This document shows, one piece after another, positions 48,867 through 61,204 of a stretch of 64,000 bases of DNA (positions are counted from its first letter, which is position 1; the number at the start of each line of letters is the position of its first letter). The stretch comes from Artemisia argyi (taxonomy: Eukaryota > Streptophyta > Magnoliopsida > Asterales > Asteraceae). The DNA is taken from NCBI GenBank assembly GCA_030686995.1, contig CM060704.1, positions 170,320,218-170,384,217 on the forward strand. The letters are read 5' to 3'. The notes beneath the pieces are model-generated. The model saw nothing but the letters and a program-made list of their open reading frames with translations. It did no database searches and was not told the origin of the DNA. Position numbers and translations under genes: made by a program.

Positions 48867-50277
48867 ATTAGCTTATTATATATATCTAAAAATGATTTGA
48901 TTAGGAACAGTGATTATTGTTCCTAAGAAATTTACAAAAATGGTCTCTCAGGTTAGCTGTAAATGGCAGAGTTAGTCCCCCGTTACCGAACTTTTGCAAA
49001 TTTAGTCTTTAATAACAAAAATAATAGTTTTATTCGGAGTTTAAATTAAACATAACATTCCCGTAGCAACGCGTGGGTGCCCCCGCTCGTTAGTCACTAT
49101 ATTTCATTTTGAATCTTAGTGATTACGGGGCTTAAATTTTTAAAATAAGCTTCAGCAAAAATAAGCTTCGTTTGGCTTAGAGGCTTATAGCTTTTGAAAT
49201 TATAAGCCCCAGCCCAAAAATAAGCCTCAGCCTAAAAAATGAGGCTAAAATTTTTATAAACCCAAAAATAAGCCTCGTTTGTATCAAATTACTTAATTAC
49301 TCACAAAAATATCTAATATATACATATGTTAATTTAATTATATGTCCTTTTTAGTAATTTTATAATAATAAGCTCTAACTTAAACTAATTTTTCAAACAA
49401 GTTTATGAAAATAAAAATTCTAGTTTCGACTTATAATATAAGCCACAGCCCCAACTCTAGCCCCGACCTCAACCCATTTTGTCAAACATACTCTATAGAC
49501 TATAAACAATAATTCAAAATTTTAGGAGGGCCTGGACCCTCCCCTACCTCCATTATGTTCCGCCATTGTACGCCAATATTCATGCATAACGACGTGATTT
49601 TATAGCGGCGAATATATAATTATAGTTGCGGCATTTTGGTTAAGTTTTTTTTTTTGTTTAACTTTTGCATATACAACGTAAAATTATCAAACTATAACGT
49701 TTATGAAAACACACAAAAAGAGCCGTAATAAAAATAGAGTAAAAAGACTATAATGTGAATGAGATCATATATAGAGTTGATGATACTGATTATATATACT
49801 AGTATCTAACGAGTAAATAGATACCAGCCACGTTGCGGCGGGGCTTATTTGTTCTCATGCGTTCTTTTTGGACAGCCAAATACAACATTGGCTAACTTTA
49901 TAAGCAACCAAACACCCATATACAACTCATAAATAGTTATGCAACTAAAAAGGTGAAAACTGAGCTTAATCGTTATATCAAATGACACTACAAAATGCAA
50001 TTTTTTCCCTTTTTTCTTGCTCATAACTTAATAAAGTAGTAATTTCTTTTTCAAGTTGTTTAAACTTATAAACTAGTAAAGGGACTTTTAAGTAGAGTTG
50101 CAAAGCCCTGAAAATATGTGTGGTGGCATCTAGAGTGTAGAGACGTACTTAGCTTTTTAAGGGCTAAAACATATTGGGCCTCCGAAACAGTAAACGGGAA
50201 TGGGCTAAGTTTTGGGCTGACCGAATACTCAAAAAGACATATGTTGTGTCGTTTTTGACGCTCTATATTAGTATTAA

Positions 50278-50310
50278 CTAGCTGGGTAGCCCGCGCGTTG
50301 CGGCGGGTGT
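50278..50310 (-). mobile_element. Helitron-like 3' terminus
   Basis: On the minus strand the hairpin cccgccgcaacgcgcgggct is followed by a short spacer and CTAG, then T. The layout matches a Helitron 3' end. The repeat block at 50390-51057 lies inside the putative element. Confidence 0.45.
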
Positions 50311-50389
50311 GTTTTGTGTTTTGTATTTTGTGGGTTGTACGGTGTAATTAATAATTTTGTTATTTGAAGTATGCATATGTTTACTTGGA

Positions 50390-51057
50390 AGCGGCAGAGT
50401 TGATAGCGGAGTCCTAATGGTAGTGATGGCGTTGAAACTTGAAAGCCAATGGACTAATTGCATCGAGGGACAAGTTTTGTTACATGATTAGGCCGATATG
50501 TTACGGATGTAATGTTTGTTTGACATGTCACATGTGTGTAAATTATATGGATTGTTTGTTTGACATATCACATGTGTGTAAATTATATGGATGTTAAAAT
50601 ATTACGTAATAACCTTTTTTGGAAATGGATCTACAAACGATATTTTGGTATTTTGTATAAAATATATAAGACGTTTAAGGGGAAAATAATATTGACACAT
50701 GTGATGACAAAATTCACACGCAAAAATAAATATATATTTAAAAATATAAAATGTTACACTTTGTTGGAAAACAAGTTTTTAATAGTTTAAGATGCAATTG
50801 TAGGAAAAGTTAAATTTATGTAAATTTAACCTAAACCTAACAACTGGTATCACAAAATATTAAAACTCATAATTAGACAAAGAATCTATGCTAAGTAGAC
50901 ACATGATAGCCAAAAAGCCAAAGGTCATATGAATGAATGATGAATGGTTGGCATCTTATTTTATACTCATCTTGTGTTTGGCCATTTAGTGAAAGCAAGC
51001 GATGTGGGATACTAGAGGTGGGATACTAGAGGATGCCAACACCATTTGTTAATATAA
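50390..51057. repeat. Dispersed repeat block R, copy 1
   Basis: Begins with ggcagagttgatagcggagt and ends with gatgccaacaccatttgtta. The same block recurs at 63100-63705. Parts recur at 54385-54610, 55020-55320 and 59305-59625. It contains a 40-bp tandem duplication (50514-50553 and 50554-50593, gtttgtttgacat...). No coding frame was recognised. Confidence 0.7.
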
Positions 51058-51112
51058 TACTAATATTTCTCCCTTCATAAATTTTAATGATTAAATTAGT
51101 TATTTTGATATA

Positions 51113-51145
51113 CTAGACGAGTACCCGTGCATAACAACGGGATTT
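51113..51145 (-). mobile_element. Helitron-like 3' terminus
   Basis: On the minus strand cccgttgttatgcacgggta (a hairpin with 5-bp stem CCCGT/ACGGG) is followed by CTAG and T. A 35-nt A-run lies just to the right (51171-51205). A more degenerate relative (ctcgcgcgttgcggcggc) lies at about 51499-51516. Confidence 0.4.
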
Positions 51146-51167
51146 TATAACGACATATCGTTTAGTG

Positions 51168-51208
<41 letters not shown>

Positions 51209-52185
51209 GGGTTATAAACGAAAAATAATAAAAGTTTGAAGATTTGGGGATTAAACATAATGTTTTGAAACAAAGTTCGACCCACATGGTTCAACCGGTT
51301 GAACCGTTCCGGTCAAAAAACGGGTCGATTTAAACCGGGTCAACCCGAAGTGTTGGTCGAAAACGGGTCAAATAAAACCGGGTCAACCCGGTTTTCGATG
51401 TGTTAATATTTTTCTTTTGAAATATATGTTTTCAATATAGTTTCAACTTTTCACTTTTCAGTTTACGGTTTTTTCGTTATATATAGTGTAGCAGGTTACT
51501 CGCGCGTTGCGGCGGCAGGTACAATGTGATGATTAACTGGAGTAATAAATCTCGATGAGGCCTGATTCACCAGTTTGTATCGGTTTCAACGGGTCCTTTC
51601 TGGATCGTTTTCATACGGCTTTTATTGGTTAGCTGAATTGGTGGCGACAGCGGTTCCTGGTTGAACCCATTGGTCCTGTCCGGTTTTCAAAACTACATGT
51701 ACCATCAACTTGTTAGCTTGTATGAAGCTTTGCGTGTTTTATTAATTTGTATAATGTTTATAATAACATGTATTTTTCATTTTAAGGTGTTTTAAAAGTA
51801 AAATTAATTAGTGTGTTTAAATTATTTTTTATTTTGTATTATGTTGTAGCTTGTTTAAATTATACATTGTGAAATTTTATTGTACTTTTTATTAAGGATG
51901 TTTTAATTGGTTGCATTTAATTTGGTAGATTGGTAGATATGCTTTTAATTGGTTATATAATGTGCATAAATCAATGTACTTTTAAATAATGAGTTATTTT
52001 AATAAGAATATTAATTGTTAATTTAATGTCTTAGTCTATTAAAAAGTTGTCCAATATGTTTCTTTGTTTGTATGTTTTAATTTTCCAGTTTGTAATGTCT
52101 TAGTGCATTAAAATGTTGTAAATTATACATTTCTCTCACCTTTGATCATTTTCAACTTTTTTACTTTCAACATTTGACCATTTTC

Positions 52186-52188
<3 letters not shown>

Positions 52189-52248
<60 letters not shown>
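52189..52248. repeat. (TA)n microsatellite
   Basis: About 30 TA units. Confidence 0.9.
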
Positions 52249-52252
<4 letters not shown>

Positions 52253-52344
52253 TATAGATCACAATTATGTGTATTTTTCAAAATTGTTTAGGCAAGTATT
52301 TAAATGACTAAATGCTAACATCAGTTAAAATTGATATTGTTATA

Positions 52345-52599
52345 CTACCTCCGTCTTATATTAAATGTCCACTTTAAATTTTCAAAGTCTTGTTTTATCA
52401 AATTTGACCTTAAATATTTTTATTTATGATATATAATACATGATGCAAAATATATGAATGAATTAAGTTTTAAATGTACTTTTCATTGACATAATTTTTA
52501 TCAAGTATCATATAATACGAACAAAAATATTTAAAGTCAAAGTTGAAGAAAAAAGACTCAAAAAATCAAATGTGAACATTTAATATAAGACGGAAGGAG
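52345..52599. mobile_element. Stowaway MITE (Tc1/mariner type)
   Basis: The left end CTACCTCCGTCTTATATTAA is mirrored by TTAATATAAGACGGAAGGAG at the right. The target duplication is TA (52343-52344 and 52600-52601). The CTCCCTCCGT-like terminus is diagnostic of Stowaway. Length is 255 bp with a non-coding, AT-rich interior. Confidence 0.9.
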
Positions 52600-53154
52600 T
52601 ATATAGAAACACACAATTTGATTTGAAACACACTATTTAAAAAGTTATACAATATATTAACTACTTTATTGTACTTTATTACTGTATTTATTATAGGTTA
52701 TGTAATGGGAATTAAAATACAGTTTTGGTATGAAACGTAGGTTTTGAAATGTTTATTTTGATAATTTCAATGATATCTTCTATGTTTACATTCAAGCAAG
52801 CATCACATATGTGTTTAGAAACAAATGTTTATTGCATGGCAACGGAAATGAAGAAAAAATATGTGCTTAACTGTTCATAAAAGTCAAACAAACTATTTTA
52901 ATTAGGACATCGGCTAAACTTTGAAACAAAAATAGGTCCTCAAAATTTGATTTTGTTTCAAAATCATATATACACAAGCACATAGTACATGTTTTAGTAG
53001 GAAATGATGCTTATCTAGGACCTAAGGTTGAAGAAAGACCACGAGATGATGTGGTAGGTTTTTTATTTGAATTGTCAACATTGTTTTTTTGGTTGGGTGA
53101 TGCCATAGACGATTTTATTTGATGGAATTTTGTTTATGATATATGAGAGAGTAG

Positions 53155-53367
53155 GGTTATGTTTGGCGCAGAATTTTTTCGAGCTTTTTGGGGCGATGAG
53201 CGGTGATAAATGAGCTTTTTGATTGTTAGTGTTCGTTTGGCAAAAGAGCATTAAGTTTTGCTATTTTTTTAAGAAAGCTCATTTTTTTAATGTTTTTTTA
53301 AGAAACTGTGAGCAGACAGCTCACAGCTCACTGCTCCTGCTCAAAGCTACTTTTGCCAAACATAGCC
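53155..53367. mobile_element. MITE with GGCTATGTTTGGC-type termini
   Basis: The left end GGTTATGTTTGGCGC is mirrored by TTTTGCCAAACATAGCC at the right. A 3-bp duplication TAG flanks it (53152-53154 and 53368-53370). The interior has ctgtgagcagacagctcaca. A truncated relative lies within the tandem repeats at about 60298 and 60847. Confidence 0.65.
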
Positions 53368-54205
53368 TAGATGATATCAAGGAATATATATGGAAATGAT
53401 TGGTAGTAAAGTTGTCATAAAGTAAATATATGAATGATCTTTTCCAAGGTTTCAAAGGTAGAAGAGGCAAAATATATTTTCAACAATCTTGACTATTCAA
53501 CATTTTAAACTTTGACAATTTTTGCATTTTATGCAGTTAAGATATCATTTTTTGTAAAGGACATATATAAAATTATGAAATTAAGTTAGATATATATGAA
53601 ATTAACCCTTAATTTTCAGGTATTCAATATTTTCTTCTTAATTTAAAATATCGAGCATAAATTAAAGATGCCAAAATATACATTCGTAGACACACATAAT
53701 TTTTTGTTATAGAAGAAATGAAGGATGTCATTAATCTATGTTTCGAAGATTTAGGAGCCTTATATTCGTAGAAGCTCCATATCAAGTCATTGTTGGAGAA
53801 GTTGCCTACAGAGATGGAAGCTTCTATCCAGTTTAATCAAGCAGAACTACAGTATTTCCTTCTTTACTGAAGTATGTTTGTGATATTTAGTATTTTCCTT
53901 AATATGTCACAACCGTTATAGTCGAAGCAAAAAAGCATACAAAAATGATTATAGGTATTGTCTTTTCTTTATATAAAGCTATATAAATATCATAATTAAA
54001 CTCATAATGTGATTTTAAACAAGTTTTAACAATAATAAAGATACAACAACGAACATATTCAAGAAAAAAGATCGCATATGGACTTATAATAAGATGGTCA
54101 CTTACCAAGAAAGCACTATCAATGACTATATATATGTTAAAAAGACGTTATAGTTTTTAGAACGATACACAAGATGCACACATGATCCAGTGTCGTTATT
54201 TCGTC

Positions 54206-54312
54206 ACTTGTTTTTAGCACTTTGTGTCCCTATTCCCTAATGCTGAATTCTTGATGAGATAGACGGATTAATTCCTCAAGATCATCACATAGTTGTTGAC
54301 GATCGGATATGG
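54206..54312 (-). pseudogene. WSD-type acyltransferase last-exon fragment
   Basis: On the minus strand the frame reads DRQQLCDDLEE and then drifts to a stop. It is colinear with the last exon of the WSD pseudogene at 56745-56909 (DPQQLCDDLEESLDL). The similarity continues leftward, to about 54076, through the sequence 3' of that exon. Upstream exons are not present next to it. It is a decayed duplicate. Confidence 0.65.
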
Positions 54313-54319
54313 AAAAATT

Positions 54320-55137
54320 AAAAACCAAATTCAAATTTGGCATCCCCTAAACTTACAAATTTCTTCACATCTAATGCTGAATTCTTGTGTTTAGCGAAGC
54401 AGTGACAGAGTTGATAGCGAAGTCCAAACGATAGTGACGGTGTAGGAATGTCAACGGAATGATTGCATCGAGGGCAAGTATGGTCACATGGATTAGGCCT
54501 ATATGTTGCAAATGTAGATGTTTTGTTTGGCATATGTGCATGAAACATGTGTGAAACTCTAATTCACAAAGGGATGTTTTGAATATTACGCAATAATTTC
54601 TTTTGGAAATAGATCTAGGATATATAGGATGCATGTTTGGCGAAACGTAGCAGCAGCAGAAACCGTAAGCAGTAACAACACGCAGTATGCATTAGCAACA
54701 AGTAGTAGCAGTTTGCAAGTATACTTGTAGCTGTAATTATAAAATGTAAAATTACTTAAAAATACATACGCATTAAAAAAAATCTTAAAAAAAAATGAAA
54801 GGGACATATATGTGATTTGAGAGCCAAAAGGTTAGCGACTAGATATGAATGCTTCTTGATGAAGTGTTTTGAATGAGAGCGGATAGACACGATTCATCAC
54901 CTAGTTGCTTGTTGTCAAATAAACATTATAGTTAAACATGTGCTAGGTGCTAAACATCCACATTGGAGAAACAAGATCAAAACACAAAGACACGACGCCA
55001 AAACTAACACCCGTAAATAAATGAATATTTTTGAATATATAGAATTTTACACTTTATTGGAAAACAAAATTAATATCTTAAAATACATTGCAAAACTCCA
55101 TCAAATTTAATCATAAACTTGATGTAACCAAGAAATG
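54320..55137. other. Partial copies of repeat block R
   Basis: 54385-54610 matches the left part of block R (gcagtgacagagttgatagc) and 55020-55137 its right part, both diverged. In between, cagcagcagaaaccgtaagc and related words look MITE-derived. The short minus-strand frames here look fortuitous. Confidence 0.45.
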
Positions 55138-56428
55138 CATTACAAAACATTAAAACTGTTAATTGGACAAATAATCTATAATCCAAACTCAAAAGACTCA
55201 TAACAGCCAAGAGCTAAAGATTGTATTAACTATTCGATGTTTGGCATGCTATCTTATACTCAGCCCTCTCTTGGCCATTTAGTGATTTCAAGGGATGTGG
55301 GATACCCGTATGTAAAACCATTTCATAAAAGTTATTTAATTTCTCCTCAGCCCATGAAACAACCCCCACTCTGTTTGTTTTCTATGTAAAAATTAGAACT
55401 TGTTTGTTTAATATTTTGATTAAGTATGTTTAAATAAGAGATGAATTAGAGCATTAGGTTCCCATGAGTCATACGACTCGTGTTATAGCAAAAAGTGATG
55501 ACACCTCAACACTTTTTTTTCTATAATTCAGAACCTATAACTTAACCCGAAAAACACTTTCCCTCCATCACTCACATAGTTGCTACGTTAAACAATATAA
55601 ATTTAATGGCTATCAAATAAACGTCTCAGTTATAAGTTGAAACCATTCTCCCTCTCTTTACAGGAACCACCTACAAAAGTAATGAAACAGCAAGAGGCTA
55701 GGGAGAACGACTTGATGCACTTATAATGTAGGTGGTTGATGGACCATCCGAGCTGAGAAGTATAATTTGTTATAGCTGGAAATCAGTGGGAAAGACGCAA
55801 GTAGCCCTTAAGAACCTTATGGAAGAATTCCAAGTATGGTCGAAGAAACGAATGATGACAAGTGAACCCCAAGAGTACGTGCTCATTTTGAGCAACGTAA
55901 GGCTGTACTGATCGATAACTCAGATGGACACCTTTTTGGAAGAGATGAAGGATGCGATTAACCAATGTTTGAGAGTTAGGAGTCCGATCCTATTTTCAAA
56001 GAAGGTCAAGATCAACTACGGTCTTTTCTTCTACTCAATGACATTTGTTCATCACACAACTCGGTTTATAAGTCTGAGTTAATGGTGACTGACTTGACAT
56101 TTCTACACATTTCCAAATGAAGATGCAAAAAATGCAAGTCTAAACATCAGAAAGTAATCTGCTAGGATCGAATATAAAGATATTACGATCAAATTGTATC
56201 TACCTGATGCATGAGCATGATCGTTTATGATCTTCAACCTGAAGAAGAAAAAAATGCTACCATATCTTCTCTGCATTTTGCAAGCAATTCGTTTATGTGA
56301 GTGATCATGTGTGATTCATCGTTAATTTTAGATCTGATTCTAGGTGATACAATCCGAGTAAGATTCATGTTTTGTTGGCCACGTCATCTATGTAAACATT
56401 TGCTAAGATTTTTTGCTCTTTCCTTTTA
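55138..56428. repeat. Segmental duplication, copy 1 of 2
   Basis: Colinear with 61048-62391. Shared text runs from gcattacaaaacattaaaac to gattttttgctctttccttt. This copy lacks about 60 bp present in copy 2 (the region of 61925-61985). Inside is a plus-strand coding-like block around 55660-56000 with broken frames and no recognised family. Confidence 0.8.
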
Positions 56429-56744
56429 TAAAGAGCTCCAAAAATTACGAAGTCTCTTGAGTTTATGATTTTCGTCATTATCAAAACAACTAATTGTACA
56501 TTTGTACCAATTGGCCTTTGTTCTGGTGGTATTCATGTAAGATTAATGTCCTAACAAATAGGCAGTGCATTCAAGTGCCGTGAGAGACAAATGATATACA
56601 GGAAAAAGATCTCATTTAGACTTATAATAAGACGGGTACTCACCAAGAAAGCACTATCAATAACATTAAGTAAAAAATATTGTATAGCTTTTAGAACGAT
56701 ACATAAGATGCACACATCATCGGGCCACGATTGCTGTTTATTTG

Positions 56745-58013
56745 CTACTTGTTTTTGGCACTCTCTGTCCCTAAAGCCGAGCTCTTGATGAGATCAAGGG
56801 ATTCCTCAAGATCGTCACATAGTTGTTGAGGATCGGGCATGGTCTCTTCATCTGCTGATATCACGAACGTCAATTTATCCATATAACTCACGATATGAAT
56901 CATCAATGCCTGCGACAATTATACGCAAACATTCCACTATTATCATAAAGTACAGTACACGAAAACTGTTGTTTAGTGACATGTGTAATAAGTGTAACTC
57001 AGTGTTTTTTTACATATCATACTAGGAGCAATGTAAACGAAATCATATTAAGTATGCATCTTTGTACTTACATTAGGTTGCCCATAAAATGTGACTTCTT
57101 CTTGTGGTCCAGGCACATTGGTGAACCACAAAGTTGTATTAAAAAACACCTTGTGGTTTAGTTTCCCTGCAGCCTGTTCAAACCCCAAACTCGCCATCAG
57201 AAAATTAGTAAATGCACAGTCAGAGACGAAACTCTACAAGTGCTTAAATCTAGTGTGAGGTCGCATACATACCTTCATCCCGAACAGCTTGAGGACCACG
57301 TAAAGAACAAAATAAGTGTACAGAGGTTCCAACGATGCTTTCTTTCGATCAATGACTGCCTTAGCTTCTTTTACGTAGTCTAAGGGGTTGCTTTTGAGTT
57401 CGATTGTAAATGGGAGAAGTACGTACCCGATCTTGTTGCCCCATTGACCCATTTTTCCAGTTTTCCGACAAGAGTCTATTGATGCAACAAAGATGTACAG
57501 AAACATGTATATTAGAAATTTAGAATATACCATGTCTGATTTGTTAATAAAAGGTTGTGAAATAAATGACCACACTCATGGTATATATAGTATCATATTG
57601 CATGTTTAGCAACAAATCTAAGTCGTTTGTAGTTTTTCTAGTATACATGCCGAACTAGAAAATGAACACACAAACAGAAAACTGAACTCACGTCAATCCG
57701 GGTGGTTGCTCTTAGGTTGAAAAAGAACGTGGCACGAAGACGAATGTTTTTGGGGATAACATCTTTTTTACTGTTATAGTCTAGCCCTCTGATTTTACCT
57801 GTGTAATCAAATAGAAGATTATTAATACAACTAAAAAGAAACTTGGTCTTATTAGCTAGCAACAGGAAAAATGAAAAGAGTTGTTAAAAATTTATTAGCC
57901 AAAAAAAGTAGCGAGAAAACTTGATGTTTCATGATACACAACAATGAAAGCTATTAGTAATCTACTATTGCAGACACCATAACAGAAAAATCAGCATAAC
58001 ACTATGTGTACCG

Positions 58014-58055
<42 letters not shown>

Positions 58056-58690
58056 TAATACATTGATACGAGTCGTCAGGCTTATAAATGGTTCAACACA
58101 AACATAGAATCAATAACTCAATATTCCAAGTATATGCAAGAGTCATTAAGCCAATGTATGATACGGGACACTAGAAATTTCATACTGCATTAGTAGATCA
58201 AGAGAAATGATCAAGTTATTATAATAGTAGTGGGTTCACATTGGATGGAAATTCGGGTCTGGTTGGTGGATAGGAATCACCCAACCCGAACACGACATGT
58301 CTGCTTAACGGGTCAAATTCCCGAACCTGACCCAGACATGACATGAATAATCAGCTTATCTAAATGGGTCAGATGAGTTGGCGGGTTAAACAGGTTGGCA
58401 GATAAAAGGGTTAGATAGGTTGACCTGCTTAAACCACACTTAACCCTGTTCAAGTATTCAAGTCATAAATGATAAGGACATCATACCCGGGATGTGATAA
58501 AACTATTCGATAACAATTCCGGATTTTCTCATAAAAATTTATTTTTGTGATCTATAGTGATGTTCACCTGCAAGCTCGAGAATCGAGGATGTTGAAGGAT
58601 AGAATTAACAAGACTTTCTTTGATAACATCAAGCTTAATCTTGGTCTTGTATCCCACCATAAACCCATTCTCTTTGTCCCAAGTAGTCTC
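56745..58690 (-). pseudogene. WSD-type wax ester synthase/diacylglycerol acyltransferase, truncated and frameshifted
   Basis: Intact members join fatty acyl-CoA to an alcohol or diacylglycerol. Exon-like segments, 5' to 3': about 58690-58568 (GYKTKIKLDVIKESL, then HPRFSSLQ), 57798-57692 (PKNIRLRATFFFNLRATTRI), 57475-57273 (WGNKIGYVLLPFTIELKSNP), 57173-57072 (NTTLWFTNVPGPQEEVTFYG) and 56909-56745 (MPDPQQLCDDLEESLDLIKS, stop TAG). The last three match the DUF1298 C-terminal half of plant WSD proteins. The 57475-57273 exon is 203 nt although both neighbouring junctions are phase 0, so one base is missing, near the run at 57455-57465. The N-terminal exon with the catalytic HHxxxDG motif was not found, and 58058-58500 is repetitive DNA. 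I read it as a pseudogene. Confidence 0.75.
58014..58053. repeat. A40 homopolymer
   Basis: Forty consecutive A inside the WSD pseudogene, in a former intron. To its right is 'gggtcaaattcccgaacctg'-type repetitive text. Confidence 0.8.
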
Positions 58691-59686
58691 TATGCAAACC
58701 CGATTAGTTTGATGTATATAACATGTGTGTTTTTTCTTGTTTATTGTTGTTATCACGCTCCGTTTTTTGGCTAATCCAATCGTGTAGAAATAATAAATCT
58801 GTGTCACACTAATAAGCGTGTGACATTTTTTAAGCTTATATGTCGCTTATTTTAAGGCGTGCAACCAATAAAAATGTTTACACTTCCAATTTGTAGATAC
58901 TATAAATGAACGAAGATCACACTTCAAGGTTATAAGTCTGCGAAATCATGTCAATCCGCGACTTGTAAATCTTGCAAAACCCCCTAATCCAGCTTACACC
59001 TATATATGATGCCTATCTTTCTCATATCAACGTTTGATTCCCAGTTACCAACGTTTTATGAAAGATATACTCGTTCAACAATTTATGACTAGCATTTCAT
59101 TTCTTCCACCATTTAGTCAATTAGTATTACAAAATTAGACTAAAAACTTGAGTTCCCTTTTCAAAATCTTTTAATCAGAAAACTTCTGCATAAGCTAGGT
59201 CTTCAAAAACTCATAAACAAAATGGTTAGAGTAATCAAGTCAAACAGAAACCACACTTATAAGAAGTCAAACTTTCAAAATGGTTCGTTGATTGAAAAAT
59301 TAATTTATATTTAAAAATATAAAATGTTGCACTTTATTGGAAAACAAGTTTCTAATAATTTAAGATGTATTTCCAGAAAATGTCAAGCTTATCATAAACT
59401 TAACAATATCAAGAAAATACATATAAAAAATATTAAAACTCATAATTAGACAAAAAACCTATGCTTAAGTAGACTCATGACGGTCAAAAAGCCAAAGATG
59501 GTATGAACGAATGGCTGAATGTTTGGCATGTTATTTTATACTCATCACTCTATTGGCCATTTGGTGAAAGCAAGCGATGTGGGATACTCGAGGGATGCCA
59601 ACATCATTTGTTAATATCACGTACATATATCCAACTCAATTTCATATACCCCTTCTTCTTTCATCTCCGACACTTCTATATGTATA

Positions 59687-59727
<41 letters not shown>

Positions 59728-60107
59728 TTTTATTTAAGGTTACCCAAAATCTAACTGATAATCAAAACTAATGGAGCATATAAAACTCGATAACCAAATT
59801 AAAACATGAATATTGTTGGACCAAAAATGGAAGAATCAGTCACTTTTCTAGCATAAGGGTACAATATATCACTTATAAATCCAAATTCAAAAAAAAAAAC
59901 ATTACATAATCATCTCAAGATGGAACAAATATTTTTTGTTGTGATGCTATTGTTCGAACCCTAGCGAAATTGTTTATGTGCAAAACATATGAGTGTGTGA
60001 AATGGTTTCATTGTTTCTAAGGGACGTATATTAAATTAAGTTGGATATATATGATAGTTCGAGTTCATTAACAATATAGATGGAATCAACCCTTAGTTTC
60101 AGGTATT
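58691..60107. other. Repeat-rich spacer
   Basis: Contains the partial block R copy at 59305-59625 and a poly-A of about 34 nt at 59690-59723. The text at 60030-60107 (and on into 60190) is related to 53590-53720. No gene was recognised. Confidence 0.45.
59305..59625. repeat. Dispersed repeat block R, partial copy
   Basis: Matches the right half of block R. It starts near aatataaaatgttgcacttt and runs through gaaagcaagcgatgtgggat to atgccaacatcatttgttaa. It is more diverged than the copy at 63100-63705. Confidence 0.65.
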
Positions 60108-61204
60108 CGATATTTTCTTCTTTATTTAAGATATCAAGCATAAATTTAAGATGCCAAAATATACATTCGCAGACACACATAAATTTTTGTTATGGAAGAA
60201 ATGAAAGATGTCATTAATCAATATTTTGAAAATTTAGGAGAAGCCTTATATTCGAAGAAGCTCCATATCAAGTCATTGTTGGAGAAGTTGTCTTTAATAG
60301 CTATGTTTGGCTCAAAGCTTTTTGAAGCTTTTTGGGCGATAAGCGGCGAGAAATGTGCTTACACACGTAAATAAATAAATATGTTTTTAGCACATAACAT
60401 GTTATACTTTATTAGAAAAACAATATTTAAATATTTTAAATTGCCTACTGACCTCACTAATTTTATCAATTTTATCATAAAATTAGTGCAATCATGATAT
60501 GCATTATAAAATATTAAAACTGTTAATTGGACAAATAATCTATAATCCAAACTCAAAAGACTCATAACAGCCAAGAGCTAAAGATTGTATTAACTATTTG
60601 ATGTTTGGCATGTTATCTTATACTCAGCCCTCTCTTGGCCATTTAGTGATTTCAAGCGATATTTTCTTCTTTATTTAAGATATCAAGCATAAATTTAAGA
60701 TGCCAAAATATACATTCGCAGACACACATAAATTTTTGTTATGGAAGAAATGAAAGATGTCATTAATCAATATTTTGAAAATTTAGGAGAAGCCTTATAT
60801 TCGAAGAAGCTCCATATCAAGTCATTGTTGGAGAAGTTGTCTTTAATAGCTATGTTTGGCTCAAAGCTTTTTGAAGCTTTTTGGGCGATAAGCGGTGAGA
60901 AATGTGCTTACACACGTAAATAAATAAATATGTTTTTAGCACATAACATGTTATACTTTATTAGAAAACAATATTTAAATATTTTAAATTGCCTACTGAC
61001 CTCACTAATTTTATCAATTTTATCATAAAATTAGTGCAATCATGATATGCATTATAAAATATTAAAACTGTTAATTGGACAAATAATCTATAATCCAAAC
61101 TCAAAAGACTCATAACAGCCAAGAGCTAAAGATTGTATTAACTAATTGATGTTTGGCATGTTATCTTATACTCAGCCCTCTCTTGGCCATTTAGTGATTT
61201 CAAG
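60108..61204. repeat. 549-bp tandem duplication, two nearly identical copies
   Basis: Copy 1 is 60108-60656 and copy 2 is 60657-61204. They start with cgatattttcttctttattt and end with gccatttagtgatttcaag. Only a few differences were seen: one A lost in a run (near 60420/60968), gcggcgag versus gcggtgag, and single substitutions near 60598. The junction has cgat microhomology. Each copy contains a 60-codon plus-strand frame (60192-60374 and 60741-60923) starting MEEMKDVINQYFENLGE. It is one piece of the unidentified coding-like block. Confidence 0.9.

Larger units (their letters stand above)
46844..50277. other. AMK5 upstream region and repeat-rich spacer
   Basis: The region next to 46844 is the AMK5 promoter and leader. 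Further right are foldback-type 'ataagctta' blocks (47580-47780 and 49140-49500). The 71-codon frame at 47887-48102 matches nothing known. A weak Helitron-like end (ccacgttgcggcgggg) lies at about 49828. No gene was recognised. Confidence 0.45.
51206..53154. other. Repeat-derived spacer
   Basis: Contains 'gggtcaacccggtt'-type words at 51290-51390, a (TA)n array at 52189-52248 and the Stowaway element at 52345-52599. No gene was recognised. Confidence 0.5.

Noticed and set aside
58529..58807. Minus-strand 92-codon frame as an intact gene
   Set aside because: Only its C-terminal half resembles WSD proteins, and it ends at a splice donor, so it was assigned to the WSD pseudogene.
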